A DNA stretch of 64,000 nt from Cerrena zonata (lineage: Eukaryota > Basidiomycota > Agaricomycetes > Polyporales > Cerrenaceae), in NCBI GenBank assembly GCA_038087015.1, contig JASBNA010000044.1, positions 1 through 64,000 on the forward strand, written 5' to 3'. Under the pieces are notes generated by a model, which searched no databases, was not told where the DNA came from, and saw only the letters and a program-made list of their open reading frames with translations. The stretch's first letter is position 1. Every line of letters begins with the position of its first letter. Position numbers and translations under genes: made by a program. Of the stretch, positions 33,437-42,946 are shown piece by piece.

Positions 33437-34285
33437 TCAATCTGCTGTTAGTTTGTCAATATATTCAAACATGGTTGTTTTGGTTGTTAATTCTTTTGCT
33501 TCAGCCTGTTCAATAAGCTCTTTATGGAGATTCTCAGTGGCCGAATCATCTGTCAGTCTCCAATTGAGCGGAGACCACTCTTCTTCATCAAACTTTTTGA
33601 TATGTTTCAATGCCTCACCCAACGCATTATGAGCGACCCCGTCTGCATTTACATTGGCGTTGGCTTTGGCTGAGGTTTGTAAAACTTGAACCCCAGTTGG
33701 CTTGGTATCGGAGGCTGCTTCGGCCTTACGCTGGACAAGTGAAGCAGCATCTACTTCATCCATGTACTTAAAGGATGGTCTTAATTGAGCTGTACTATCA
33801 ACAGGAATCAAGATAATCTTTCTTTGGTCTCCCTCTTTAATGATCTTAGCGGCATATAGCCCACCATCCGTCTTATTTAGCACCCCTTGTAAGCCATGCT
33901 CTTCAACGTCTCCACCCCATTCTTCTGATCTTGCTCTGTCGTAGAATTTCAGGGTATCCAAGGGCACCTTGACCTCTATACAGTTTGACTCCTTCTTTAC
34001 TGACGCAGTCAAGCTTTCATTACCAAAAGGACGAGACTTGGGTCTTCCCAGGTATTGTAATATATGCAAGGACTGTCTATTTCTTGACGATAAGCCGTTC
34101 AATACCAAAGGGATTGAACTAACGACGGGATCTTCTTCTTGTTCTTCTTCTTGTTCTTCATCTTGGTTTTCACGATCTCCTGCGTCTTCAAATACTTCAG
34201 GTGACCCAGTTTCGGAATGAACTTCTTCTTCCTCTTCTTCTTCTGCGACAAACAAGCCGTCATTCTCTGATTTAACCTTAGTCAT
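33437..34285 (-). CDS. RPC37: RNA polymerase III subunit C37
   Basis: Predicted 282 aa, the same length as S. cerevisiae Rpc37. An acidic N-terminus (Glu runs near residues 15-60) precedes the RPC5/Sin-like region (SSIPLVLNG, LHILQYLGRP, KFYDRARSEEWG, GGLYAAKII) and the C-terminal about 60 aa (EEWSPLNWRL), which acts in termination and reinitiation by Pol III in the C37/C53 subcomplex. The start ATG is clear. The divergent promoter shared with GCN3 contains CACGTG at 34395-34400 and A/T tracts. Confidence 0.88.
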   Translation of the reverse strand: MTKVKSENDGLFVAEEEEEEEVHSETGSPEVFEDAGDRENQDEEQEEEQEEDPVVSSIPLVLNGLSSRNRQSLHILQYLGRPKSRPFGNESLTASVKKESNCIEVKVPLDTLKFYDRARSEEWGGDVEEHGLQGVLNKTDGGLYAAKIIKEGDQRKIILIPVDSTAQLRPSFKYMDEVDAASLVQRKAEAASDTKPTGVQVLQTSAKANANVNADGVAHNALGEALKHIKKFDEEEWSPLNWRLTDDSATENLHKELIEQAEAKELTTKTTMFEYIDKLTAD

Positions 34286-34541
34286 TTTGAAACCAATTTG
34301 ATTAGACTACAAGATCAAAGTATTTCACTTTTTCTGAATTAAAAAAAAAACTTATTTATTTGTCTCATCTGAGGGACTTCCGGTAGTGAATTCTCACGTG
34401 TTTGTATGAGTTTTGTGGTCGGATATCCTTTTGTATAATTTTTTTCTTTCATCACTCATACTTTAAAAAAATATCACTATAAGATCAAGAACTCTTCTTA
34501 GATTAGATAGACAATAGGTATATATAGAACGAAACAGCAAG

Positions 34542-35471
34542 ATGGCTGAAGAAGGCTTTGATATTAAGGCAACTTACTTGAGGTTCTTAGAGGAAGATCA
34601 AGATTTGACCATGCCTATTGCGGCCATTGAGTCGTTAGTTACAATGTTAAGAATCAAACAACCAAGTACATCATCAGAATTGATTAATTTAGTGAAATCC
34701 AATATTGAAACTTTGAAAAAATCGATTCCCAATGCAATTTCGCTTTCAGCTGGTTGTGATTTGTTTATGAGATTCGTTTTGAGAAATACCAACTTATATT
34801 CTGATTGGGAATCATGTAGGAAAAATTTGGTGGAAAATGGGCAATTATTTGTTCAAAGAGCTAAGGAATCAAGATCTAAGTCTGCTGAGTTTGGTGTTCC
34901 ATTCATTAAGGATGATGATGTTATATTAGTGCATTCATATTCAAGAGTAGTTCATCAATTGTTACTAAAGGCAAGATCTGAAAAATTAATACGTTTTAAA
35001 GTAATTGTTACTGAAGCAAGACCCACTGGTAAAGGGTACCATATGGCCGAAGTTTTAAGAAAGGCAGACATACCGGTTGAGCTTATTGTTGATAATGCCG
35101 TTGGATACGTTATACATAAGGTTGATAAAATTTTAGTTGGTGCTGAAGGGGTAGCAGAAAGTGGTGGTATAATTAATCATATTGGATCTTATCAAATAGG
35201 GTGTTTGGCTAAGACTAACAATAAGCCTTTTTACGTTGTCACTGAATCTCATAAGTTTGTTAGACTTTTCCCGTTATCTCCAAACGATTTACCCGATGGC
35301 ATACTGAACTTAGTTGAACAAAGTAACTCTGGCGATGAAGATGACGATTTGTTTAAGACTCAACTAATTGATTTCACTCCTCATGAATATATCACTGCAT
35401 TGATTACGGACTTGGGTGTTTTAACTCCATCGGCCGTTTCCGAAGAATTAATTAAGATGTGGTATGATTAA
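34542..35471 (+). CDS. GCN3: Translation initiation factor eIF2B alpha subunit
   Basis: Predicted 309 aa (S. cerevisiae Gcn3 305). The IF-2B fold is clear: IAAIESLVTMLR at the N-terminus, VTEARPTGKGYHMAEVL, ILVGAEGVAESGGIINHIGSYQI, PFYVVTESHKF and the terminal PSAVSEELIKMWYD. Gcn3 is the regulatory subunit of the eIF2B guanine-nucleotide exchange factor that senses eIF2 phosphorylation in general amino-acid control. Frame intact; the ATG follows a T/A-rich leader. Convergent with the CofD-like gene (about 83 bp). Confidence 0.96.
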   Translation: MAEEGFDIKATYLRFLEEDQDLTMPIAAIESLVTMLRIKQPSTSSELINLVKSNIETLKKSIPNAISLSAGCDLFMRFVLRNTNLYSDWESCRKNLVENGQLFVQRAKESRSKSAEFGVPFIKDDDVILVHSYSRVVHQLLLKARSEKLIRFKVIVTEARPTGKGYHMAEVLRKADIPVELIVDNAVGYVIHKVDKILVGAEGVAESGGIINHIGSYQIGCLAKTNNKPFYVVTESHKFVRLFPLSPNDLPDGILNLVEQSNSGDEDDDLFKTQLIDFTPHEYITALITDLGVLTPSAVSEELIKMWYD

Positions 35472-35554
35472 ATCTAAATAGATTGACGTATATTATGTAT
35501 TAATTAGACAGAACAAAATAAAAATTAAAAGGTTCATTATTTCCTCCTAGAAAT

Positions 35555-37087
35555 TCATGGGGTTATCATTTGCTTAATCTTATTATTGAGGTCATCCAAG
35601 TCATAATAGTCCGACTGAGGACTCACTCGATTAACTTCAATGCACTGTATGTTTTTAACATTTTGCAAAAAGTTTGTATCCACCTCTATCTTTGGATCTT
35701 TCATATAACATAAATGAGATACCACTTTATTCCACTCTGGTTCAGCAGTACTGTTTGATGGTCCCCCTTTAATCCCACTTAAGGAATAGGTCGCTGATTT
35801 AACAATAACATCGATATAGTCTTTCGCAGTCATTCCGTAAGTTTCACGGTCAGCACACCCATTAAGTAAAAGAATTCTTTTCTTATTATAACCAGGGAAT
35901 TGACAGATATCATTAGCAATGGCTCTACCAATACCTTTCAAAATGATAACTGGCACTATACTTGTCATTAAAGAGCCAATAGAATAGATGATGACGTCTG
36001 AGTTTGAAAGACTTGAAGTGACCCTGTTGTGAGCAGTAGGACAAATTTCTTCCCCGTAAGGAGAAATATAAAATATACGTTTAATTGGTGATAGTAATGG
36101 TTCTATATTTTCAGTTTTGTTAAAGTGTAATTGTGATTTTTTCAATTCTGGATGAGTGTATTGGGGGACGTTACCGGATTCTTCATCTGAATCATCAGAT
36201 ACGTAAGAATCAATGCTTTTCTTCTTTTCTAAATGATCATCGCTTCTTCGAGTATTTGCAATTGCAACTTCATTTATAGGGATCTCTAAATGCAACCCGT
36301 CTAAAGTAGCACCAAAATAATTTGTTCTTAAGAAATCTTCAGTTGGAGTAGAGGGTCTGGTTTTATCAATTGGCGGGGGGTAATTATCAATAGTTGGATC
36401 TGTTTGAGAAGGATGCGATATTTGCGATTGACCCGTTATTATCAAACCATTCTCAAGTAATGCACTGATATGATAGGTGAAATTAGTATTTATGCAAGGA
36501 AGTACTTCTACATCCGGATCAATACCAACTAGTCTGGAGAATAATTCAATGGCCGAGTCCAACGAGCCTATAAATAGCCTAACCCCGGTTAAGAAAAGAT
36601 TCCCAACGTTAGCCAATTCGTACCTAAACAATTTATTACTATGCATCGAAAACTGGTGCTTGGACCGTTTCAACAATTCAACATGAACATGAATGAAAAA
36701 CGCCCTCAATATCTCTTTTGTAGAAGAGTTGATCTTTGCCCATAACGGGTGAGTACCATCAACAATCTCATTCCATTGCGTCTTGGCTTCTCTGGCATCT
36801 GAGGATAACCTAAAGCTTAAAAGCTTTCGAAGCTCCTCCTGCTTACTTGGAATCAACCGGGTTAGTCTGGATCTTATATCCCCGATGGCTGGGCCACCGA
36901 TTACTCGAATCAATTCCGACGTAGATCCTCCGTTATCCAGTATTGGCAAAATATACGTGATATTTGGTGACAAAGATCTAAATAGTCCCACCAACTCATT
37001 TGTTGCTGTTCCTCCGCTGATAACCGCTATTTTCAAGTCCTGCGCGGACCCAAGCGTCCCAGCATCCATTATTAACTCACTCTCCAT
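35555..37087 (-). CDS. UPF0052/CofD-like protein (YNL011C homologue)
   Basis: Predicted 510 aa. The N-terminal glycine-rich nucleotide-binding segment IAVISGGTATNELV, followed by DNGGSTSELIRVIGGPAIGDIRSRL, is the signature of the CofD/YvcK (UPF0052) family. Later conserved parts include YSIGSLMTSIVPVIILKGIGRAI and RILLLNGCADRETYGM. S. cerevisiae YNL011C is the uncharacterised relative; prokaryotic members are 2-phospho-L-lactate transferases or YvcK-type regulators binding UDP-sugars, so no activity can be assigned. A low-complexity insertion (about residues 285-315, Ser/Asp/Glu-rich) makes it longer than YNL011C (444 aa). Confidence 0.88.
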   Translation of the reverse strand: MESELIMDAGTLGSAQDLKIAVISGGTATNELVGLFRSLSPNITYILPILDNGGSTSELIRVIGGPAIGDIRSRLTRLIPSKQEELRKLLSFRLSSDAREAKTQWNEIVDGTHPLWAKINSSTKEILRAFFIHVHVELLKRSKHQFSMHSNKLFRYELANVGNLFLTGVRLFIGSLDSAIELFSRLVGIDPDVEVLPCINTNFTYHISALLENGLIITGQSQISHPSQTDPTIDNYPPPIDKTRPSTPTEDFLRTNYFGATLDGLHLEIPINEVAIANTRRSDDHLEKKKSIDSYVSDDSDEESGNVPQYTHPELKKSQLHFNKTENIEPLLSPIKRIFYISPYGEEICPTAHNRVTSSLSNSDVIIYSIGSLMTSIVPVIILKGIGRAIANDICQFPGYNKKRILLLNGCADRETYGMTAKDYIDVIVKSATYSLSGIKGGPSNSTAEPEWNKVVSHLCYMKDPKIEVDTNFLQNVKNIQCIEVNRVSPQSDYYDLDDLNNKIKQMITP

Positions 37088-37530
37088 GTTGACCAGCTAC
37101 TTCTTCAGCGATCCTGCCAGTCAATTATACCGATTAATTGGAACGGTACCTGAAAACTGGAGTACGTATTCTTTTGGGGTTAATCTCCTGATTTGTATGC
37201 AGGAAATACAAAAAACCAGATTATCACGTGATGATCTAAAACCTCCGTACATCATTGTCGGTGTACGGGTTGTGCTCGGGATGGAAAACAGTCACCAGGA
37301 GATGCGTAGTTCCGAGCACAGAACTGCGGTACATTTGAGAACGGGATTTTCCCAATTGCAAAAACAAAAAAAAAAGCGAAAGAAAATGATATTACACAAA
37401 ATGAAAATGTATGGATCTTCTCTTAGAGTGAAAAATTTTTAGTTAATGGACTTAATTCAAAAAATAGGTATAGAAAACTCTTCTTTTCTTTAGTTGTTTA
37501 ACACACAAGTACATTAGATATCAATTCACA
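37088..37530. other. Divergent promoter of ASC1 and the CofD-like gene
   Basis: 443 bp. A perfect TCACGTGA lies at 37224-37231 within the longer palindrome ATCACGTGAT. In Candida-type yeasts Cbf1 sites occur at ribosomal-protein genes, which fits ASC1. No supported ORF. Confidence 0.5.
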
Positions 37531-38686
37531 ATGGCTGATCAAGAAGTTTTAGTTTTAAGAGGTACCTTAGAAGGTCACAACGGTTGGGTTACTTCCTTAG
37601 CCACCACTCCAGCTAACCCAGATTTATTATTATCTGGTTCCAGAGATAAATCTTTAATTAGATGGAAATTAACTGGTGGTGAAGATAACCAATATGGTGT
37701 TCCTCAAAAATCATTCAGAGGTCACTCTCACATTGTCCAAGATGTTACCATTTCTGCTGATGGTGCTTACGCTTTATCTGCTTCTTGGGATAAAACTTTA
37801 AGATTATGGGATTTAGAATCTGGTGAATCTACCAAAAGATTTGTTGGTCACACCAGTGATGTCTTATCCGTTTCTATCGCTAAGAACTTAAGACAAATTG
37901 TCTCTGCTTCTCGTGATAAAACCGTTAAAGTTTGGAACACCATTGGTGAATGTATGCAAACCTTGACTGGTCACTCCGACTGGGTTTCTGCTGTTAGATT
38001 CTCCCCATCTGATGACCAATCTACTGTTATCTCTGCTTCTTGGGATAAAACTGTTAAGGTATGTTTTTTTCAATATTTTTTTTTGCTTGATTTGATTTTG
38101 ATTTCTAGATGATGTTTACTATATTTGCTACTTCAGACGGGGCTCGCCAGCTTCGAATGAGACACATTTTTATCACCAAGATCTCTGATATATCTAATCA
38201 AATTGATTTCAAGCTATACTGATTATTTCTTAATTTCAATTTACTAACTTTGCTTTTTAGTCTTGGTCTTTAAACGACTACTCCGTTAACGCTGACTTCA
38301 TTGGTCACACCGGTTACATTTCTTGTATCACTATCTCTCCAGATGGATCCTTAAACGCTTCTGCTGGTAAAGACGGTGTTATCATCTTATGGGACTTAAA
38401 CTCAAACAAGACCTTATACACCTTGAACGCCGCTGCTGAAGTTCACGCTTTAGCTTTCTCTCCAAACAGATACTGGTTAGCTGCCGCTACCGCTTCTGGT
38501 ATTAAAATCTTCAACTTACAAGAAAGAACTTTATTAGATGAATTAAAACCAGAATTCGCTATTGGTGCTAAAGCTAAAGACCCAGAAGCTATCTCCTTAG
38601 CTTGGTCTGCTGACGGTCAAAACTTATTCGCTGGTTACACTGATAACGTTATCAGAGTCTGGCAAGTCATGACCTCTTCTGCTTAA
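37531..38686 (+). CDS. ASC1: Ribosomal WD40 protein Asc1 (RACK1), two exons
   Basis: Exons 37531-38058 and 38261-38686 join in phase 0 to give 317 aa (S. cerevisiae Asc1 319). Seven WD40 blades are visible with the RACK1-typical GH...D...W[DN] spacing ([39 protein letters not shown]). Asc1 binds the 40S head and acts in ribosome quality control and signalling. The 202-nt intron has donor GTATGT, branch point TACTAAC (38242-38248) and acceptor TTTTTAG, and hosts the U24 snoRNA, as in S. cerevisiae. Codon bias is extreme (TTA, GGT, GCT), indicating very high expression. Convergent with CMR1. Confidence 0.97.
38059..38260 (+). other. ASC1 intron (snoRNA host)
   Basis: GTATGT donor at 38059, TACTAAC branch point at 38242-38248, 12 bases before the AG at 38259-38260. 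An 8-bp complementary pair (ATTTGATT at 38090-38097 and AATCAAAT at 38196-38203) flanks the snoRNA and could bring its ends together for processing. Confidence 0.95.
38104..38193 (+). ncRNA. SNR24: C/D box snoRNA U24 (snR24)
   Basis: Inside the ASC1 intron. C box ATGATGT at 38109-38115 and D box CTGA at 38185-38188. The two segments conserved in U24 from yeast to human are present: ATATTTGCTACTTCAGA upstream of D' and ATCACCAAGATCT just upstream of the D box. These are the antisense guides that direct 2'-O-methylation of the large-subunit rRNA. The location in the ASC1/RACK1 intron matches S. cerevisiae. Exact ends are approximate. Confidence 0.9.
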
Positions 38687-38785
38687 GTATTTTAATTCTT
38701 TTTAATTATAATTTTGGGAAGAGATATTAAAAAAATAAAATAAACATACATGTATAATAAGTTAAAGCTATTAATAACGTAGAAT

Positions 38786-40522
38786 CTATTCGAATAAATA
38801 AAGCTTACCGCTTGCACTTCCTCCAACTACCCAATTTTGGGTGGGATGCATACCTACTACTGCTGGGACTGCTCCAACTTTGTCAGCATCACTTAAATGA
38901 GCTAATATTTGTCCCTTTTGATCGTAAATATCAATTCCTCTATTCATATTTGCAATTGCAAATTTTTGTACTCCATCAATTGGAGATTCCTGCCATTTAC
39001 TTTTTAAAATTGTAACCCAGCGACCAGTTTGACAATTATGTTTTATCCTGGTGAATGGTTTGAAATTTTCAGGAATCTCTTCTAATGATTCATCTTCCGA
39101 TTTGATCCCTGGTTGATAAGTATCTGACCATTCAGTAATTATTTTATCACTTCCATCTTGGCCACTAAAATCAAACAAATTAATGGTATCATCATAACCA
39201 TTACAAACCAATCTATTATCCGAGTTCCAATCAACACAAGAAATCGAAAGTCTGGAAGCATATGAACCATAAGGATGGGGAGAAGGTTCATCTAAATCGA
39301 GTTCAGAAAATGTTGATTTACCAACTTTACGCAAATCCCAAATTTTTAAAGTTCTATCCAAGGAAGCCGTTGCAATCTGATGACAAGAATTTGGGTTAAT
39401 TGAAAAGGAACCTATCTTTTTATCATGTAATCTTAAAAATGATTTTGACTCAATTTGTTTAAAAGGTACTCTTAAATCATGTTGATAGAAGTTCCCACTT
39501 AAGGTAGTTAAATATAAAAGATTTGCATCATCTTTGCATATATTAATATCTGAAACTGCAACATCGCTCAAGCTCAGATCGTACGGATGACTAACGTTTA
39601 TGAGATCATTCGAATTCAATTTATTCAAGTCCATTAAGCGAACTGATCCATCATAAGAAGAACTCAAGATTTGAGTTGGGCCCCTGGAAATGATTCTCGA
39701 TACTGTTTTACCATGAGGCTTTAACGTAGTAATAACTGGTTCATATTCATTGTTTGATTTTGCATCTACCGCCCAAATACCGACATGACCAGCCTTATCA
39801 CCAGCAGTGATGACTCGGTCAGTTTTAGAAGGATGGAAATTTATCGAAGAGATTCTTTCCTGAGTAATTCTAATATCGAGAGGGTCAAAACGTTCGAATA
39901 CTTTCAAATTGTCGAATTCTTTTCTCTTTGAAGCTAAGACCTTATCGTTATAATCGATTGACTTTTTCTTGATAATTTCATAGAAATCCCCAGCAGAAAA
40001 CTTGTCACCTAATTGCTTCAAAAGTTGAAGAACTTCATCATCATTTGAAATTTCTTCTTCATCTTCTTCTTTAACTGGTGATTCATCTTCTTCAAGTTTA
40101 ACTGATTCTTTCTTGATCACTTTGTCTTCATTTTTCAAAGCTCCCAGTTTATCAGTCACCAAATCAATCAATTTGAAATCTCCGTATAGTCTGGTTTGTC
40201 TCAATTCTTGTAATTCTTGCTTTCTCTGTCTGGCTTCTTCCTCTTTCTTTAATTGTTCTTGGTATTCTTTTGACTCCTTGTCATCCAAGTTAACCCCACG
40301 TAGTCTGCGGGATCTTCTTTCAGGAACTTGTTCACCTTTAGGTTTTCTTTGAGATGCCTGAGTCTTGGTTTTCTTTCTTGGAGGTTTCGAGGCTTCTATT
40401 GCATTTTTGGCATCCCGAGATATTGAATCAGTTAATGAGTCCAATTCCAATTGTCGAAGAAGATCCTTATTCCTCTTGATATTCGCTTGACGCTGTTTCT
40501 CGAAATCTGATAATGGAGCCAT
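38786..40522 (-). CDS. CMR1: DNA damage-binding WD40 protein Cmr1
   Basis: Predicted 578 aa (S. cerevisiae Cmr1 522). The N-terminus (SDFEKQRQANIKRNKDLLRQL) is typical of the Cmr1/WDR76 family; a basic and then acidic linker follows, then WD40 repeats (ISSINFHPSKTDRVITAGDKAGHVGIW, IATASLDRTLKIWDLRK) and a C-terminal GGSASGKLYLFE. Cmr1 binds UV-damaged DNA and chromatin and forms intranuclear quality-control foci under replication stress. ATG 40522 directly precedes the conserved block; an in-frame TTG at 40561 is rejected. An MCB (ACGCGT) lies 29 bp upstream of the ATG, fitting cell-cycle regulation. Confidence 0.92.
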   Translation of the reverse strand: MAPLSDFEKQRQANIKRNKDLLRQLELDSLTDSISRDAKNAIEASKPPRKKTKTQASQRKPKGEQVPERRSRRLRGVNLDDKESKEYQEQLKKEEEARQRKQELQELRQTRLYGDFKLIDLVTDKLGALKNEDKVIKKESVKLEEDESPVKEEDEEEISNDDEVLQLLKQLGDKFSAGDFYEIIKKKSIDYNDKVLASKRKEFDNLKVFERFDPLDIRITQERISSINFHPSKTDRVITAGDKAGHVGIWAVDAKSNNEYEPVITTLKPHGKTVSRIISRGPTQILSSSYDGSVRLMDLNKLNSNDLINVSHPYDLSLSDVAVSDINICKDDANLLYLTTLSGNFYQHDLRVPFKQIESKSFLRLHDKKIGSFSINPNSCHQIATASLDRTLKIWDLRKVGKSTFSELDLDEPSPHPYGSYASRLSISCVDWNSDNRLVCNGYDDTINLFDFSGQDGSDKIITEWSDTYQPGIKSEDESLEEIPENFKPFTRIKHNCQTGRWVTILKSKWQESPIDGVQKFAIANMNRGIDIYDQKGQILAHLSDADKVGAVPAVVGMHPTQNWVVGGSASGKLYLFE

Positions 40523-40550
40523 TATCTCTACTAAGAAGATGATGTTGGTT

Positions 40551-40556
40551 ACGCGT
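40551..40556 (-). promoter_or_regulatory. MCB (ACGCGT) upstream of CMR1
   Basis: Perfect MluI cell-cycle box 29 bp before the CMR1 ATG and 37 bp downstream of the FOL3 stop. MBF-type control is inferred. Confidence 0.45.
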
Positions 40557-40592
40557 CTCAAATGAATCTAGTGAAATTTTTTTTACTACTTC

Positions 40593-41828
40593 TCAATTTA
40601 CATATCTAAGAACATCAGAACATAAGTATAGACTCCCACAAATGACGACTTCGCGGTTATCGCCATCTTTTCTGAGTTGGCATATATAGTTAAAGATAGA
40701 GTCCAAGTCTGGTTCCACGAGACGAATGTCATTTATGTAGGATTGGGCCCGTTGTTGTAGTTCATCAATGGGGAAACTCGAAACCCAAGGCATGTTATCT
40801 GGGGTCGAAAACCCGGTTGCAATCAAGGTGTCATTATCTTTATCACTTATATGTTTTAAAAGGTTTTCAATTGATTTACCTTTTGTCAAGGCAACAACAA
40901 GAATGATCCCAGGATTTGCAACTCTGAGATTAGCAAGGTATTTACCCAATTCTATTGCAGCACTTTCGTTATGGGCACCATCGATAAGTACGGTCAAATC
41001 TTTGTTGGGTATTTCGACAGACTGCAAGCGTCCGGGCCAATTTGTTTTGGAAATGCCTAAGTCTATAGACTTGGAGGGTATTGGTAAATGGAACCGGGAT
41101 TTGATTAAATCGATTATTTTCAATGCAATGCCTAAATTTTGATATTGATAGTCACCTTTCAAAGGAGACTTTTTCAAGAGTGAATCTAATTGTAGAGATT
41201 TATCAGTATAATATAAGTTTGCATTCAAATCATGAGCCTTCTTTTCAATCACGTTTAGGGCCTCCTGGTGATTTGTTGAATCAATAACCACTGGTACTTG
41301 CTCTTTAATGATTCCGGCTTTTTCACCAGCAATGGCAGCTAAGGTATTACCTAAAAACCCTTCATGGTCGAAACCAATCTTAGTTATACCAGTAGCAACC
41401 ACTCCGTTACCATTTAGAGGGGTCAACACGTTTGTTGCGTCCAATCTCCCGCCTAGACCAACTTCAATTATGGCAAACTCAATTTTTTCAATTTGAAAAA
41501 TTTTGAAAGCCGTAGCCGTTAGTATTTCGAATTCGGTACAGTTCAATTGATGTTTTTCATTTTCACTATTTACCAACTGGCTGACTTTATTGAATTTTGG
41601 TAAGGGATAAGCTTTATTATTAATTGAAATGCAATCATTGTAGTATAATAAATGGGGGGAATTGAAGCATCCATTAGTTATCTTGGAGTTGGTTAAAATT
41701 GATGAGATATAAGCCACCGTTGATCCTTTACCATTTGTACCAGCTATATGGACGGACTTGAAGAGATGGTGAGGGTTCCCGAGATGGGAAAGTAGTGTTG
41801 ATATCCTAGCAAGGCCTAGATCAATCAT
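40593..41828 (-). CDS. FOL3: Dihydrofolate synthetase
   Basis: Predicted 411 aa (S. cerevisiae Fol3 427). Mur-ligase/FPGS fold: ATP-binding loop HIAGTNGKGST (about residues 27-37), the substrate/Mg region EVGLGGRLDATNV, GFDHEGFLG with the conserved DH, LIDGAHN and the C-terminal GSLYL. Fol3 adds the first glutamate to dihydropteroate in folate synthesis. The N-terminus begins close to the first conserved block and lacks a mitochondrial presequence, favouring Fol3 over the longer Met7. Divergent from MED11 with a 109-bp gap. Confidence 0.9.
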   Translation of the reverse strand: MIDLGLARISTLLSHLGNPHHLFKSVHIAGTNGKGSTVAYISSILTNSKITNGCFNSPHLLYYNDCISINNKAYPLPKFNKVSQLVNSENEKHQLNCTEFEILTATAFKIFQIEKIEFAIIEVGLGGRLDATNVLTPLNGNGVVATGITKIGFDHEGFLGNTLAAIAGEKAGIIKEQVPVVIDSTNHQEALNVIEKKAHDLNANLYYTDKSLQLDSLLKKSPLKGDYQYQNLGIALKIIDLIKSRFHLPIPSKSIDLGISKTNWPGRLQSVEIPNKDLTVLIDGAHNESAAIELGKYLANLRVANPGIILVVALTKGKSIENLLKHISDKDNDTLIATGFSTPDNMPWVSSFPIDELQQRAQSYINDIRLVEPDLDSIFNYICQLRKDGDNREVVICGSLYLCSDVLRYVN

Positions 41829-41937
41829 TGGTTAAGTAAAGTATAATAATTTCTCAATCACTTCAATCTCACTTTTTTAATATTCAAACTTACCAGTTCT
41901 TCTTACAAACATAATACAAAACAATAACGAGACACCC

Positions 41938-42285
41938 ATGACATACATAGAGAAAGAGCTTGACTCACTATACGAAATAGACTGTCAAGTAGTGAGTCTA
42001 CTCGATAACGTATCTAGTTTATTTGAGACATATTCTTCTAATGAAAATTCCGATAAGACCAAAGAGCAATTTGAGAAACAAACCAAGAACATCTACGGAT
42101 TAATAAGTGATATAGCCATAGGGTTAAGAAAAGAAGTTAAGTTGATGGATGATAATATAGGAGTATACGATAAAAATGAAGATAATGTAATGATCTTACC
42201 ACTCAGTGTTGATCAAAAGAATACCCAATTGGGAGAAAAACGATTAAAAGATGAATTAAAAGAATTAAATAAATTAACTAATTAA
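41938..42285 (+). CDS. MED11: Mediator head-module subunit Med11
   Basis: Predicted 115 aa, small helical protein: IEKELDSLYEIDCQVVSLLDNVSSLFETY then an about 25-aa helix (NIYGLISDIAIGLRKEVKLMDDNIGVYD) typical of Med11, which forms a four-helix bundle with Med22 in the Mediator head. Size matches S. cerevisiae Med11 (131 aa, slightly longer). It converges with PSF1 with only 19 bp between stop codons, so the 3' ends almost certainly overlap. Confidence 0.85.
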   Translation: MTYIEKELDSLYEIDCQVVSLLDNVSSLFETYSSNENSDKTKEQFEKQTKNIYGLISDIAIGLRKEVKLMDDNIGVYDKNEDNVMILPLSVDQKNTQLGEKRLKDELKELNKLTN

Positions 42286-42304
42286 ATATATAAGTACTTA
42301 AGAA

Positions 42305-42946
42305 TCAAATTTCTTGTAAGTAACCTTGTTGAATCAATCTTTCAACGTCTGATTTACGAACGTAGAATTGGGAATCTTTGATAAGGTTGAATACCCCGTA
42401 TTCAGTTTGAACTTCACCGCCATCTTTCAAAACACGAACGTCTACAAAGATATTTGTTGGAGGTTCCAAATCCCCAGAAAGATCGATATCGGGGAAATTT
42501 GACTTATAGTCGATGAGTAGATCCTGGTAGTTTTTGAAGTATTCCAATTCGTTATGACTTAGATTATCTAAGTTTAAATTTTGGCTTGTAGAAGATTTAA
42601 ATTTTGAATTTGAGTCCAAGTTTGATATTGGGTCAATGTTTAGCCAGCAAAACTCATCTATTTTAGATGCTCTCAAGTATTGGTAGGCTAGCAAGCATCT
42701 TTTGTTCCTTCTCAAGCATAAATGGGTTACGAAGATCTGGCATTGGTTGATTTTAATTTCTTCTTCCGATGATGATGATGAATTTTGAATTGATTCTTGT
42801 TCTTGGAGATACTCAATATCACGATCTAGATCGTGGATTTCCTTGAGGATATCTTTGATGAGGTCGGTTTGGTATAGTGGGAGTTCCGATAAGTTAGAGC
42901 TTCTTTTAGCGTCTAGTATTAGCTTGTTTGATAAATCTCCGTACAT
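42305..42946 (-). CDS. PSF1: GINS complex subunit Psf1
   Basis: Predicted 213 aa (S. cerevisiae Psf1 208). The N-terminus MYGDLSNKLILDAKRS, the central CLRRNKRCLLAYQYLRASKID and a C-terminal B-domain (NIFVDVRVLKDGGEVQTEYG, then LIKDSQFYVRKSDVERLIQQGYL) are diagnostic. GINS is part of the CMG replicative helicase. A 20-bp perfect hairpin begins 12 bp upstream of the ATG, and MBF-type sites lie further upstream (43070, 43185). Confidence 0.95.
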   Translation of the reverse strand: MYGDLSNKLILDAKRSSNLSELPLYQTDLIKDILKEIHDLDRDIEYLQEQESIQNSSSSSEEEIKINQCQIFVTHLCLRRNKRCLLAYQYLRASKIDEFCWLNIDPISNLDSNSKFKSSTSQNLNLDNLSHNELEYFKNYQDLLIDYKSNFPDIDLSGDLEPPTNIFVDVRVLKDGGEVQTEYGVFNLIKDSQFYVRKSDVERLIQQGYLQEI

